A stretch of 19,789 nt of DNA, taken from positions 1 through 19,789 of the forward strand of contig CAKTOJ010000024.1 in assembly GCA_934589665.1 (NCBI GenBank). Reading direction: 5' to 3'. The notes under the pieces were generated by a model. That model was not told the DNA's origin. It saw only the letters and a program-made list of their open reading frames with translations, and made no database searches. The position numbers were made by a program, and so were the translations under genes. The stretch's first letter is position 1, and each line of letters begins with the position of its first letter. Below, in pieces: positions 1 to 9,000 of the stretch. The DNA comes from an uncultured Oscillospiraceae bacterium (GTDB lineage Bacteria > Bacillota > Clostridia > Oscillospirales > Oscillospiraceae).

Positions 1-1
1 G

Positions 2-1213
2 GACAAGAACGCCCAGCCGGCGCAGACGGCGGACAACGGCGGCGATTTTGCGCCGACTATCCAGTTCGTTAACGCCCTCATCGAACGCGCCTTTGAAGAG
101 CGCGCGAGCGATATCCACCTCGAGCCGCAGCAGGACGAGATGATCGTCCGCATGCGTGTCGACGGCCTGCTGCGTCAGGTGCTCACGGTGCCGACGGATC
201 TCAAGAGCATGGTCGTTTCCCGATTGAAGATCATGGGCGGCATGAACATTGCCGAGCTGCGACTGCCGCAGGACGGCCACGCCGTGGCCCATGTCAAGGG
301 CCACACCGTCGACCTGCGTATTTCCTCGCTGCCGACGGTGTACGGTGAAAAAGTCGTCATGCGTCTGCTGGATAAATCCTCGCAGACGCTGAGCAAGGAA
401 TCCCTCGGCTTCGAAGGCAAGGACCTTGCGGATTATAACGCTCTCATCAAAAACGCCGGCGGTATGATCCTGCTCGTCGGCCCGACCGGTTCGGGCAAAT
501 CGACGACGATGTGCACGATGCTTCAGGACCTGGACCGCGAGGAGGTCAACATCGTCACGCTGGAGGACCCGGTAGAGTATTACATCCGCGGCGTCAACCA
601 GTGCCAGATCAACGAAAAGACCGGCATGACCTTTGCCAGCGGCCTGCGCTCCATTCTGCGTCAGGACCCCGACATCGTCTCCGTCGGTGAGATCCGTGAC
701 AGCGAAACGGCGCACATCGCCTTCCGCGCCGCCATCACCGGCCATCTGGTGCTCAGCACGCTGCACACCAACGACGCCGTTTCCGCCATCACGCGTCTGC
801 GCGATATGGGTATCGAGCCGTGGCTCATCGCCGGCGCGCTGCGCGGTGTGATCTCCCAGCGTCTGGTGCGCCGCATCTGCCCGCACTGCAAAAAGCCCTA
901 CACGCCCAATGAGGAGGAGCTTGCGCTGCTGGGAATGGACGAGGGTGAAAAGGCCGTGTTCTACAAGGGCGAGGGCTGCCCGGAGTGCCGCCATTCCGGC
1001 TACGCCGGACGCCGCGCGGCGCTGGAGATCCTGATGATCAATCCTGAGCTGCGCGCGCTCATCAACCGCAACGCTGATGAGGAGGAAATGCTCACCGCGG
1101 CGCGGAAGAACGGTCTTGTCACCATGCGTGGCGCGTGCCGCGATCTGGTGCTGCGGGGCATCACGACGGCGGAGGAAGCCGCCCGCACCATCAGCACGAC
1201 CGCGGACAACTAA
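2..1213 (+). CDS. pilB: Type IV pilus assembly ATPase PilB (GspE/T2SE family), 5' truncated
   Basis: Cytoplasmic hexameric ATPase that powers pilus extension. The reading frame is open from the first bases of the window, so the true start and the N-terminal regulatory domain lie outside; the ATG at 140 is internal. Seen in order: the ASDIHLEP motif at about 92-125, Walker A GPTGSGKST at 479-505, a Walker B-type segment DPDIVSVGEIRD near 665-700, a TGHLVLSTLHTND box, and a zinc-type tetracysteine (CPHC near 878, CPEC near 977) typical of PilB/GspE rather than the retraction ATPase PilT. The stop is TAA at 1211-1213, 34 bases before pilC. The gene order pilB-pilC-pilin-pilD-pilMNO supports PilB over a competence or type II secretion ATPase. 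Whether a c-di-GMP-binding MshEN-type N-terminus exists cannot be seen. Confidence 0.95.
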   Translation, partial: DKNAQPAQTADNGGDFAPTIQFVNALIERAFEERASDIHLEPQQDEMIVRMRVDGLLRQVLTVPTDLKSMVVSRLKIMGGMNIAELRLPQDGHAVAHVKGHTVDLRISSLPTVYGEKVVMRLLDKSSQTLSKESLGFEGKDLADYNALIKNAGGMILLVGPTGSGKSTTMCTMLQDLDREEVNIVTLEDPVEYYIRGVNQCQINEKTGMTFASGLRSILRQDPDIVSVGEIRDSETAHIAFRAAITGHLVLSTLHTNDAVSAITRLRDMGIEPWLIAGALRGVISQRLVRRICPHCKKPYTPNEEELALLGMDEGEKAVFYKGEGCPECRHSGYAGRRAALEILMINPELRALINRNADEEEMLTAARKNGLVTMRGACRDLVLRGITTAEEAARTISTTADN

Positions 1214-1247
1214 CGATTGAACCAAAACGGCGGAAAGGAGGACCGGC

Positions 1248-2453
1248 ATGACCACATACCGATATAAGGGCCGCTCGCACGACGGGGCAAGGGTCTCCGG
1301 CGTGGTGCGCGCCTACGATGAGTTTGAGGCAGTCGCCAAGCTGCGCGGCGACTGCGCGTTCATCACGAAGATCGAGCCGGTCAAAGAGAAGAAGAGTATC
1401 CTGCACCGTCCCATCCGCTTCCGCATCAAGGAAAAGGAGCTGGCGCTGCTCTGCTCGCAGTTTTCCATCCTGCTCTCATCCGGACTGCCGATCATCCGCT
1501 GCATTGAAATGGTCGCCGACCAGACGCGCAACAAGCAGCTGCGTCAGGTGCTGGAGAAAACGGCGGAGGAGGTCGGCGCAGGCCGCTCCATGGCGCAGAG
1601 CTTTGAGCATAACGCCCCCAGCCTGCCCGCGACCTTTATCGAGACGATCCGCGCGGGCGAAAAGTCCGGCTCGCTGGAGGCCTGCTTCACCCGATTGCAC
1701 AATTACTATGACCGCACGGCCAAGACAAAGGCCAAGCTTGTCAGCTCGCTGACCTATCCCGCGCTGGTCATTGCGGTGGCGGTCGTCGTATTCATTATTA
1801 TCATCGCTGTCGCCGTCCCCGCGTTTACCGATGCGTTTGCCGAGCTCGGCGGCGAAATGCCCATCATCACGCGGGGGCTGATCGGCTTTAGCAATTTCCT
1901 GCGGACGTGGTGGTGGCTGCTGCTGCTCATTATCTCGCTGGTCATTATCGCGTTCCTCGTCGCCCGCCGCACCGAGCGGGGGCATGTTGCCCTTTCGGCC
2001 TACGCGCTCCGCCGCGCGCCGCTCCGGCGGCTGCACACGATGAGCGCGGCGGGACAGTTCGCCACCGCGCTTTCAACCATGGTCGCCGCGGGACTTCCCC
2101 TGCCCGAGGCGTTGAGCATCGCCGGCAGCGTGTCCGGAAATTATGTGTTCGCTCTCGCTGCCCGTCAGGTGCGTCAGGGCGTTGAGCGCGGCCGCAGTAT
2201 TTCCGAGAGCATGAAGGGCGTAGAATATTTCCCGCCGATGCTGTCGGAAATGATCGGCGTGGGCGAAAGCTCCGGCTCGCTGGAGCAGACGCTTGACGTG
2301 GTCGGCAATTACTTCAACAGCGAGGTCGAGAGCGCCACAAACCGCCTGCTCGCCATTCTGGAGCCGACCATCATCGTCGGCCTTGCCGTCATCGTTGTCA
2401 TCATGCTGCTGGCGGTCTATCTGCCGATGTTCACCATGTACGGCAGCATTTAA
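1248..2453 (+). CDS. pilC: Type IV pilus platform protein PilC (GspF family)
   Basis: Polytopic membrane platform protein that couples the PilB motor to insertion of pilin into the growing filament. The 401 aa length is normal for the family. Two homologous T2SSF domains are visible, each ending in the family signature: GEKSGSLE at residues 137-144 and GESSGSLEQTL at 339-349. Hydrophobic segments lie at about 172-194, 220-238 and 372-394. The start ATG at 1248 is preceded by GGAAAGGAGG (1232-1241) at good spacing. It follows pilB by 34 bases and is almost certainly cotranscribed with it. Nothing is unusual in the sequence; the alternative GspF of a type II secretion system is unlikely because no other secretion genes are present and pilMNO follow. 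Confidence 0.95.
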   Translation: MTTYRYKGRSHDGARVSGVVRAYDEFEAVAKLRGDCAFITKIEPVKEKKSILHRPIRFRIKEKELALLCSQFSILLSSGLPIIRCIEMVADQTRNKQLRQVLEKTAEEVGAGRSMAQSFEHNAPSLPATFIETIRAGEKSGSLEACFTRLHNYYDRTAKTKAKLVSSLTYPALVIAVAVVVFIIIIAVAVPAFTDAFAELGGEMPIITRGLIGFSNFLRTWWWLLLLIISLVIIAFLVARRTERGHVALSAYALRRAPLRRLHTMSAAGQFATALSTMVAAGLPLPEALSIAGSVSGNYVFALAARQVRQGVERGRSISESMKGVEYFPPMLSEMIGVGESSGSLEQTLDVVGNYFNSEVESATNRLLAILEPTIIVGLAVIVVIMLLAVYLPMFTMYGSI

Positions 2454-2465
2454 ATTCGTTATCTC

Positions 2466-2488
2466 CCCGCGCGTCAACCCCGCGCGGG
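2466..2488 (+). promoter_or_regulatory. GC-rich hairpin between pilC and the major pilin gene
   Basis: CCCGCGCG (2466-2473) pairs perfectly with CGCGCGGG (2481-2488) around a 7-base loop. No T-run follows, so this is not a standard intrinsic terminator. It lies 43 bases upstream of the pilin ATG. By inference it could be an mRNA-processing or 5'-stabilising structure that raises pilin mRNA above that of pilB and pilC. A TATAAA at 2493-2498 has no convincing -35 partner, so I do not call a promoter. Confidence 0.45.
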
Positions 2489-2531
2489 ACGATATAAATA
2501 CAGATCAAAGGATAAAAGGAGAATCTTTATT

Positions 2532-2897
2532 ATGCTGAAGAAACTCACCAACAAGAAGGGCTTTACCCTCATGGAAATGCTGATCGTTGTTGCGATCATC
2601 GCCGTCCTCGTCGCCATCGCTATCCCCACCTTCAACGGCGCCCTGACCAAGTCCAAGGAAGCCGCTGACGTCGCCAACATCCGTGCCGAGTATGCTGAGT
2701 ATCAGGTTGCTATGGTTAGCGGTACCACTGCTGACTGGGATACGCTGATTGCCAAAGTTAAGCTGAACTACCAGACTGCTGAGCATGGTTATAGCAAGAG
2801 CGGCAACACAGTTACCTATAAGTCCACGAAGCTGGATGGTGGCAACAGTGCCGACGGCAAGACTTACACATGGACGCTCGGTGACTCTATTAATTAA
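2532..2897 (+). CDS. pilA: Major-type type IV pilin
   Basis: Probable main filament subunit, held in the membrane before assembly. The protein has 121 aa with a 10-residue leader (two Lys-rich patches, then Gly10) and the class III cleavage site G|FTLMEM. The mature form would be 111 aa, with Phe at +1, the key Glu at +5, and an unbroken hydrophobic helix to about residue 31. The globular part is small, polar and free of cysteine, so there is no disulfide-bounded D-region. The start is supported by AAAGGAG (2515-2521), 10 bases before the ATG. Position after pilC and before pilD, small size and strong flanking RNA structures favour the major pilin over a minor one. From about 2690 its codons are richer in T-ending forms (GTT, GCT, ACT) than the neighbours. 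The symbol is by role, not by sequence recognition. Confidence 0.88.
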   Translation: MLKKLTNKKGFTLMEMLIVVAIIAVLVAIAIPTFNGALTKSKEAADVANIRAEYAEYQVAMVSGTTADWDTLIAKVKLNYQTAEHGYSKSGNTVTYKSTKLDGGNSADGKTYTWTLGDSIN

Positions 2898-2917
2898 CTT
2901 GTCGCTTAACTTCTGAG

Positions 2918-2967
2918 CCCACGCCGAAGCAATCCGCTCCGGCGTGGGAACGCCCCCTTCCTTTCTT
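2918..2967 (+). terminator. Probable intrinsic terminator after the pilin gene
   Basis: CCCACGCCG (2918-2926) pairs with CGGCGTGGG (2940-2948). Three more inner pairs form (AGC 2928-2930 with GCT 2936-2938) around the loop AATCC. A pyrimidine stretch with broken T-runs follows (2957-2967). The tail is weaker than a classical U-tract, which fits partial termination: abundant pilin mRNA with some read-through into pilD and the assembly genes. Confidence 0.65.
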
Positions 2968-2974
2968 AACTATG

Positions 2975-3047
2975 GATGAGCCGTTTCTGCAGAGGGCTCA
3001 TCCCGCAGACAGAAACAGGGGGTGGCCGAGGGTTGACGGCCATCCCC
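2975..3047 (+). promoter_or_regulatory. Structured RNA leader before pilD: possible pseudoknot plus long stem
   Basis: Seen: GATGAGCC (2975-2982) pairs with GGCTCATC (2995-3002). Inside that loop GTTTCTG (2983-2989) is complementary to CAGAAAC (3010-3016) downstream, giving the geometry of an H-type pseudoknot or two competing folds. A third helix pairs 3018-3028 with 3037-3047 (11 pairs, one G-U) around an 8-base loop. A run of six T (3058-3063) follows 10 bases later, just before the pilD ribosome-binding site. I do not recognise a known riboswitch class; the conserved c-di-GMP-I core is not visible. Function as a leader, attenuator or processing element is inferred. Confidence 0.45.
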
Positions 3048-3078
3048 CAAGAAGGACTTTTTTCGGGAGGGTTTCCCC

Positions 3079-3861
3079 ATGCTGCACCTCACACCGTTCA
3101 TCACCGTTTACTGCTGCGCACTCTCCGCGCTTTTCGGCGCATGCATGGGCAGCTTTTTGAACTGCATGGCATGGCGCGTCGTGCATGGGGAGAGCGTGTG
3201 GCGCGGCCGGTCGCACTGTGATGTGTGCGGCCATGTGCTCGGCGCGCGCGACCTTGTTCCGGTCGTGAGCTACCTTGTCTCCCGCGGCCGCTGCCGCTAC
3301 TGCGGGGCAAAGCTCTCCGCCCGCTATGTGTGGGGCGAGCTTGCCGGTGCGGCGGTGTTCGTTACACTGCTGCTGCAATATGATATTTCGCTCCAGCTTC
3401 TCGAAGCGTGGGCGCTGGCGTGCGTTCTGCTCGCCTGCTCGTTCGCGGATCTGGAGGGGTACATCATTCCCGACCGTTTTTTAGCGGCCGGCATTGTGCT
3501 TTTTATCGCGTTCCTGCCGCTGCACGAAAAGCCGCTCGCGCGGCTGCTCGGCGGCCTGCTCGGCGGCCTTGGGGTGTCGCTGGGGCTGCTGCTGGCCGTG
3601 CTGGTGATGGAAAAATGCATGGGACGCGAGGCCATGGGCGGCGGCGATCTCAAGCTGCTGTTCCTCACGGGACTGTTTCTGGGGCTGGGGAAGAATCTCG
3701 TCTGTCTCTTCCTCGCCTGCCTGATCGGCATTGCCGTTGCTCTCATTGCGCGCAGGCGGCAGGGCGAGCCGTTTCCGTGGGGGCCGTCGATCGCGCTGGC
3801 CGCATGGCTGGCGGAGCTTGTCGGCGGACCGTTTATCAACTGGTATGTGAGCCTTTTGTAA
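3079..3861 (+). CDS. pilD: Prepilin peptidase / N-methyltransferase PilD
   Basis: Membrane aspartyl protease that cuts leader peptides after the conserved Gly and methylates the new N-terminus of prepilins. It would process all five prepilins in this window. The protein has 260 aa. The N-terminal cytoplasmic domain has the zinc-type cysteines C47, C50, C72 and C75, typical of bifunctional PilD. Catalytic aspartates are D124 in the SFADLEGYIIPD segment and D190 in GGGDLK (the GxGD motif). The rest is a series of hydrophobic helices. The start ATG at 3079 has GGGAGG (3065-3070) 8 bases upstream and follows a structured intergenic region. Its stop overlaps the ribosome-binding site of pilM. Confidence 0.95.
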   Translation: MLHLTPFITVYCCALSALFGACMGSFLNCMAWRVVHGESVWRGRSHCDVCGHVLGARDLVPVVSYLVSRGRCRYCGAKLSARYVWGELAGAAVFVTLLLQYDISLQLLEAWALACVLLACSFADLEGYIIPDRFLAAGIVLFIAFLPLHEKPLARLLGGLLGGLGVSLGLLLAVLVMEKCMGREAMGGGDLKLLFLTGLFLGLGKNLVCLFLACLIGIAVALIARRRQGEPFPWGPSIALAAWLAELVGGPFINWYVSLL

Positions 3862-3874
3862 GGAGATAGAAACT

Positions 3875-4888
3875 ATGGGTAAGATCGTTGGCTTCGACAT
3901 TGGCGAAAACAGCGTAAAAATGGCGTATTACGTCGGGAAAGCTCTGAAAAAGGCCGCCATGGCGGAGCTGCCCGACGCTATGGTGTCGCAGGGGCGCATC
4001 CTTTCGATGGACGCGATGGCGGATTTCCTGCGCGATGCGGCCAAGCGCAACGGTATTCCGCTGGTGGACGCGGCGCTGGCGCTGCCGAGTGCGGACTTTT
4101 ATTCCCGCACGCTGACCGTCCCGGCCATGACCGAGCTGCAGCTGCGGTACAATCTGCCGTATGAGTTTCACGACTTCCTGACGGAGGAGAAGAGCAAATA
4201 TTTCTTCGACTACTCCGTGCAGGACTACGTCCGCGATGAAGCGGGAGAGGTGAAGGAGATCGAGCTGTTCGCCTGCGCGATGCTCAAGTCGCAGGTGGAG
4301 GCGTATCGCGCCATGTTCCGCCGCGCGGGCTTCAAGCTCAAGGTTCTCACGCCCTCGGAGAGCGCCTACGGCGCACTGCTCGCGGACTACATGGCGCGCA
4401 CCGGCGCGCCGGACAAGGGCCGCTGCATCGTCAGCCTCGGCCACGCGAGCACCTATCTGCACATTTTTCAGGGCGACCGCTTCGACAGCCGCCGCGGCGT
4501 TGAGATCGGCGGCGCGGAGCTTGACCGCCTGATCGCCGACCACTGCGGCGTGGACATCCACGTGGCGCACGGGTACAAGGAGAGCGACTACAACGGCGTG
4601 CTGGAATCCGATTACGCCCGCGAGCTGTACGGCCGCATGGCGGCGGAGCTGATGCGCGCGGTGAACTTTTACAACTACAACAACCGCGACCGCGAGCTGC
4701 ATGAGCTTTATCTCTGCGGCGGCGGAGGCGGCGTAGAGCCGATGTGCAGAATGATCGCCGAGACGACCGGCCTGACCATCCTGCCGGCGAAGGAGCTGCT
4801 TCCGCCGGAGGACTGCCCGGCGGAGCCGTGGCTGTACCTGCGCGCCGCGTCGGCAGCGTATGAGGCCTTCCGGGAGGGATCGAGATGA
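3875..4888 (+). CDS. pilM: Type IV pilus actin-like assembly protein PilM
   Basis: Cytoplasmic actin-fold ATP-binding protein that holds the N-terminal tail of PilN and links the membrane alignment complex to the motor. The 337 aa sequence shows the first phosphate-binding segment (GFDIGENSVKM, residues 5-15), a second one (VSLGHASTYLHIF, mid-protein) and a glycine-rich adenosine segment (LYLCGGGGG) near the C-terminus, the order expected in the PilM/FtsA family. AAGGAG (3860-3865) overlaps the pilD stop and sits 9 bases before the ATG. The stop overlaps the pilN start as ATGA (4885-4888), so translation of the two is probably coupled. Confidence 0.92.
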   Translation: MGKIVGFDIGENSVKMAYYVGKALKKAAMAELPDAMVSQGRILSMDAMADFLRDAAKRNGIPLVDAALALPSADFYSRTLTVPAMTELQLRYNLPYEFHDFLTEEKSKYFFDYSVQDYVRDEAGEVKEIELFACAMLKSQVEAYRAMFRRAGFKLKVLTPSESAYGALLADYMARTGAPDKGRCIVSLGHASTYLHIFQGDRFDSRRGVEIGGAELDRLIADHCGVDIHVAHGYKESDYNGVLESDYARELYGRMAAELMRAVNFYNYNNRDRELHELYLCGGGGGVEPMCRMIAETTGLTILPAKELLPPEDCPAEPWLYLRAASAAYEAFREGSR

Positions 4889-5499
4889 GTAAGGAAAAGA
4901 AAACGGACGCCGCCCGCGCGGTGCGCAGGCTCGGGCGCTACCCGCACAAGGTCGGCATCAACCTGAATATGCGCGAAAAGCAGACCGGCACGGTGCTTAC
5001 GCTGGTGGTCGGCTGCGCCGCTATCGTGCTGCTCGCCGGTCTGGTGGCGAAGTTCGGCGTGATCGACCAGTACCGCCGCCTTTCACAGGCCGAGGAGGCC
5101 TACGCGCAGGTGCACCGGCAGTATGAAACGGTGCAGGAGGAGCTGTCGGATTACGACAAGGTCCTCAACGAGTACCGCAGCTATTCGATGGACTGGACGG
5201 GCGAGGACGACACGGGACTGTTTTCCAACGTCAGCCGTCAGGATGTGCTGGATCTCATTGAGACGGAGATGATGCCGAACGGCACGGTCAATTCGATCCA
5301 GGTGCTTGGCAACAGCGTGCTTGTGAACATGTCCGGCATGACGCTTGCGCGCATTTCCGAAATGTTCCGCGTGATCGAGCAGAATCCCATCGTGGACCGC
5401 GTGGAGCTCAATGTGGCGGAAACGGATAAGGACCGCACAGATTTGCTGCTCGACTTCTCGTTGAGCATTGCGCTCAAGACCGGGGAGGTGGGCGAATGA
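4885..5499 (+). CDS. pilN: Type IV pilus alignment protein PilN
   Basis: Bitopic membrane protein of the PilMNO alignment complex. The 204 aa sequence has a cytoplasmic N-terminus carrying INLNM (residues 25-29), which corresponds to the conserved PilN motif that binds PilM. A single transmembrane helix (about 37-60) and a predicted coiled coil (about 61-98) follow. The C-terminal part resembles the ferredoxin-like fold of the family, with alternating strands and helices. The start overlaps the pilM stop and GGGAGG lies 7 bases upstream. The stop again overlaps the next gene as ATGA. Sequence conservation in this family is low, so the call rests mainly on topology, the INL motif and position. 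Confidence 0.88.
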   Translation: MSKEKKTDAARAVRRLGRYPHKVGINLNMREKQTGTVLTLVVGCAAIVLLAGLVAKFGVIDQYRRLSQAEEAYAQVHRQYETVQEELSDYDKVLNEYRSYSMDWTGEDDTGLFSNVSRQDVLDLIETEMMPNGTVNSIQVLGNSVLVNMSGMTLARISEMFRVIEQNPIVDRVELNVAETDKDRTDLLLDFSLSIALKTGEVGE

Positions 5500-6041
5500 A
5501 CCGCGAGCTGACGACCAGAGAGAAAACCCTGCTGCTGGTGCTGGTGATCCTTGTGCTCACGCTCGGCTACTTCAAGCTCATCTATGAGCCGATCAACGAT
5601 CAGATCGCGGCCCGCCGCGCCGACACCGAGCAGGAGCAGACCGAAATGGATGGCCTGCTTGTCCAGCTCGAGCGCAAGCGCAGCATGGAGCGATCGCTTG
5701 AGACGCTGCGCGCCGAGGGCGAGGCGAAGCCCATCCCGGCCTATGACAACAGCGGGCGGCTGATGATGGATCTTAACGTTATCCTCACGCGCGCGAAAGA
5801 GTATTCGCTTGATTTTTCCGCCGGAACGACGACGGAGGACTATGTGATCCTGCGCCCGCTCTCGCTGACGTACACCACGAATACCTATGAGCAGTCACGT
5901 GAGATCCTCGACCTTTTGTGTGAGAGCGAAAATGTCAACAGGATCTCCGATCTGAGCATTCAGAGAAATACGGATAAGGGAAAGGGCACAAGCGAAGTGC
6001 GCACCTCCATGGTCATCACCTATTTTGAGGTTGCGCCGTAA
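5496..6041 (+). CDS. pilO: Type IV pilus alignment protein PilO
   Basis: Bitopic partner of PilN. The 181 aa sequence has a short N-terminal tail, one hydrophobic helix (about 11-29), a charged coiled-coil stretch (about 33-76) and a C-terminal alpha/beta domain ending in alternating hydrophobic residues, the usual PilO plan. The ATG at 5496 overlaps the pilN stop, with GGGGAGG at 5482-5488. No pilP or pilQ follows, as expected where there is no outer membrane. The gene ends 22 bases before the giant pilin-like gene. The assignment rests on topology and order, since PilO proteins are poorly conserved. Confidence 0.87.
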   Translation: MNRELTTREKTLLLVLVILVLTLGYFKLIYEPINDQIAARRADTEQEQTEMDGLLVQLERKRSMERSLETLRAEGEAKPIPAYDNSGRLMMDLNVILTRAKEYSLDFSAGTTTEDYVILRPLSLTYTTNTYEQSREILDLLCESENVNRISDLSIQRNTDKGKGTSEVRTSMVITYFEVAP

Positions 6042-6063
6042 CACGGCAAAGGAGAATACAGCG

Positions 6064-9000
6064 ATGAAAAGAGCAAACAGGAACGACAAACGCGGGTTTA
6101 CGCTGGCAGAGGTTCTGCTGGCGGTGGGCATCCTTGTCGTCCTGTTTGCTCTTGCCATGATCCCGATCACGCGGATGCAGAAGGAGCTGCGCCAGACGGA
6201 ACTTGACGGCAAGGCGGAGATCGTATTTGCCGCCGCGCAGAACCGCATGACGCAGCTTCAGGCGGCGGGTATGAAGAGCCTCTACCAGCTTGATATGGCG
6301 GATGTGAGCGCACTGGGCTACAAGCCGCTTGACAGCGAGGAGGATGAGACGATCAAGGCGGACACGCTCTGCTTTGTGACCTCGGAGAGCCTTGACGATA
6401 CATCCTCCTCCGCCTATGCCATTCTGCCCGAGGATCAGCTGGAGGCTGGGGTGCGCGGTGCGTACTGGATCGTGGAGTTCAATCCCGCAAGCGGCAGCGT
6501 CTACGCGGTGTTTTACAGCGAGCAGCCCATCACGCTCTCGCCGGAGGATCTTGACTTCTACCGCATCCGCAGCCGCCGTCTTGACGGCGGCGCGGTGCTC
6601 GGCTACTACGGAGGCGATGCCATCGACGCGGTGAGCACCGGCGAGCTGGATCCGGAGCTGACGCTCATCAACGCCGAGCGGCTTCAGATTAAGGTTGTCT
6701 GTGACCGTCAGGGGGCGTACCCGCTGGAGTTTTACGCGACGATCACCGATGGGAACAGGAACAAAGTCAGCTTCCAGCTCGGCGTCGACGAGGTCAAACT
6801 GCTCACAACGAGAAGATACGAGGCGACGCTGACGCTCGATGAGCTGACGGACGGTCTGCGCTTTGCCGAACAGAACAGGCTCAGCGGCCTGACGCCCGGC
6901 AGCGACCTGACGGTCACGATCCGCGTTTCGAGCAAGGATAAGCTGGTCGACGCCAAGGAGGTTTCGTGCACGACCAACAGCCTTTTTGAGGAGGTGCGTC
7001 CTCAGGAGGACGGCGGAAAGACGGCGGTGCTCACCTATGCCCGTCATCTTCAGAATCTGGATCGGGATTCCGGCGTGATGGAGGAGATCACGGCGGCCGT
7101 TCAGGAGGCGGATATCCAGTTCATCAGCACGAGTGAGGAGGGCTGGGACAGCCTGTACGGCACAAAGACGTTCCAGCCCATCCGCAACGATAAGCTGCGC
7201 TCATACTCCAGCAGCGTCGAGGATGAGGATGGTACGGTGTATCATCCCGTGATCTATGACCTGACGGTGAATACAAGCGGTGACGCGGGCCTTTTTGCGT
7301 CTTTTTCCGGCGATGCGCTCAATGGTGTCCGGCTTTCCGGCGCAAAGATCAAGGGTATGGGGAATGTCGGCGCGCTGGCCGGTGCGGTCACGAGGAGCGC
7401 GGTGATCGACGGCTGCCAGGTTTATCTCAGCCGCGGTGTTCACGATCATTTGATCGGAAAAACGGAACAGGACCTCTGGCTCGACGGTGAGATTACCGGC
7501 GGTCTGGTCGGTACCGCGTCGGGCCGCATGAGCGTGACGAACAGCTTTGCGGCGACGGTGCTTCGCGGAAATCAAACCGCGGGCGGACTGATCGGCCGGG
7601 CCAACAGCAGCCTGACGGTAGAGCACTCCTATGCCGACTGCTATCTTTACGCGGGAGATGCCGGCACGGCAGCAGGTCTTGTCGGCACGACCGCAAGCGC
7701 CACATCGACGCTGGTGCTGAAAAACTGCTATGCGGCGGGCTTTTTGTCGGCAGGGACTACGGCGGGGCTGACGGCCATTGAAATGACCGATGAGGACAGC
7801 CTGATAAACTGCTACACCGCCGCAGCTCCGCTGGAGGCGGAGCAGACGCTGACATATTCCACGGCTTGTCCCTCAATCGCTATGCCGCAGCTTCAGAATG
7901 TATTTTATCTGGCTGGGGCAGAGAAAAATCTTACCGGTACAGAACAGGTGAGCTATACGCAGTGGAGCGGCGAGAACCGCGTGAATGCCGCGCGAAAGCT
8001 CGGCGGCGATTTTACAGCGGTGACGGGCGACAGCACGATGGCCTACAACCTCAAGAAGGGTCTCGGCCTGACGGCCTATTCCTATCCCAAGCTGACCGAT
8101 CTTCCGCACTATGGCGACTGGCAGGCGGAGTTTGAGTCCGGCACGCTGGTGTACTACGAGCGCTATACGGACGGCTGGGGCTTCTACGGCGGCGGCAAGT
8201 CCGCCCTGTCAGATACATCGGATGTTCTGGGCGATGGCTACGGTGTGGTCTACGAGGATAAGAACGCGATCCCGGAGAGTGGATTGACTGTGATGGGCGA
8301 GGGGATCAACGCCACCTCGCCGGCCGAACTCAAAAAGGACAGCGCGATCGAGTTTACAAACGAGGATAAGACGTATTACCTTCTCCCGCTGCCGACGGCT
8401 TTGGTGGATCGTACAGCACTGCCGGAGACAGGCTTCTACTATTCCATCAGCATCGGAACGCAGACCTATGCCTATAATCCCCACTTTGCCAAGACAGTGA
8501 CGGAAGGCGACGTGTCCACGGCCGATGCGGGCGAGCAGACCATCAGCATCCGTACGGCGCGCCAGCTTTATGCTCTGAGCCTTTATTACGACGCTTATAG
8601 CACGAGACTGGTCAAAAATGCGACATTTTCGCAGGAACGGAGCATTGATTACCCCTCCTACAGCTGGAGAAGCTATACCGTATCCGGCAAAACCGTGGCC
8701 GCGCAGGCGCCGATCGGCACCGGCGCAAAGCCCTTTACTCATATCTATAACGGTGGCAGCTGGCCCATCACAGGCCTGTCGATTACGGCAGAGGGAGACT
8801 ACGCGGGCATGTTTGGCCGCAGCCGCGGCCAGCTCCGCAACATTGTGCTCCGCGGCGAGGAGGAGCAGTCCATCCGCATTAATGGCATCATTGAGCTCCG
8901 GACGGTTCATATCGGCGTTTTGGCAGGGGAGAACGACGGCAGCATCTATAACTGCTCGGTGTCGGGCTACTTCATCAGCAACGGCAGCAAGACCGCCCGC

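Noticed and set aside
2476..2498. TATAAA at 2493-2498 as -10 box of a separate pilin promoter
   Set aside because: No acceptable -35 hexamer at 16-18 bases upstream; that stretch is the GC hairpin.
2898..3078. c-di-GMP riboswitch before pilD
   Set aside because: Such riboswitches occur near T4P genes in Clostridia, but I could not find the conserved class I core or a convincing class II match, only unclassified helices.
3836..4702. 288-codon - strand frame opposite pilM
   Set aside because: Repetitive Ala/Val/His composition typical of a shadow frame; pilM has a clear actin-fold pattern and start.
6025..6063. Upstream TTG as start of the giant pseudopilin
   Set aside because: Lies within pilO and lacks a ribosome-binding site; ATG 6064 has AAAGGAG and gives a normal leader length.
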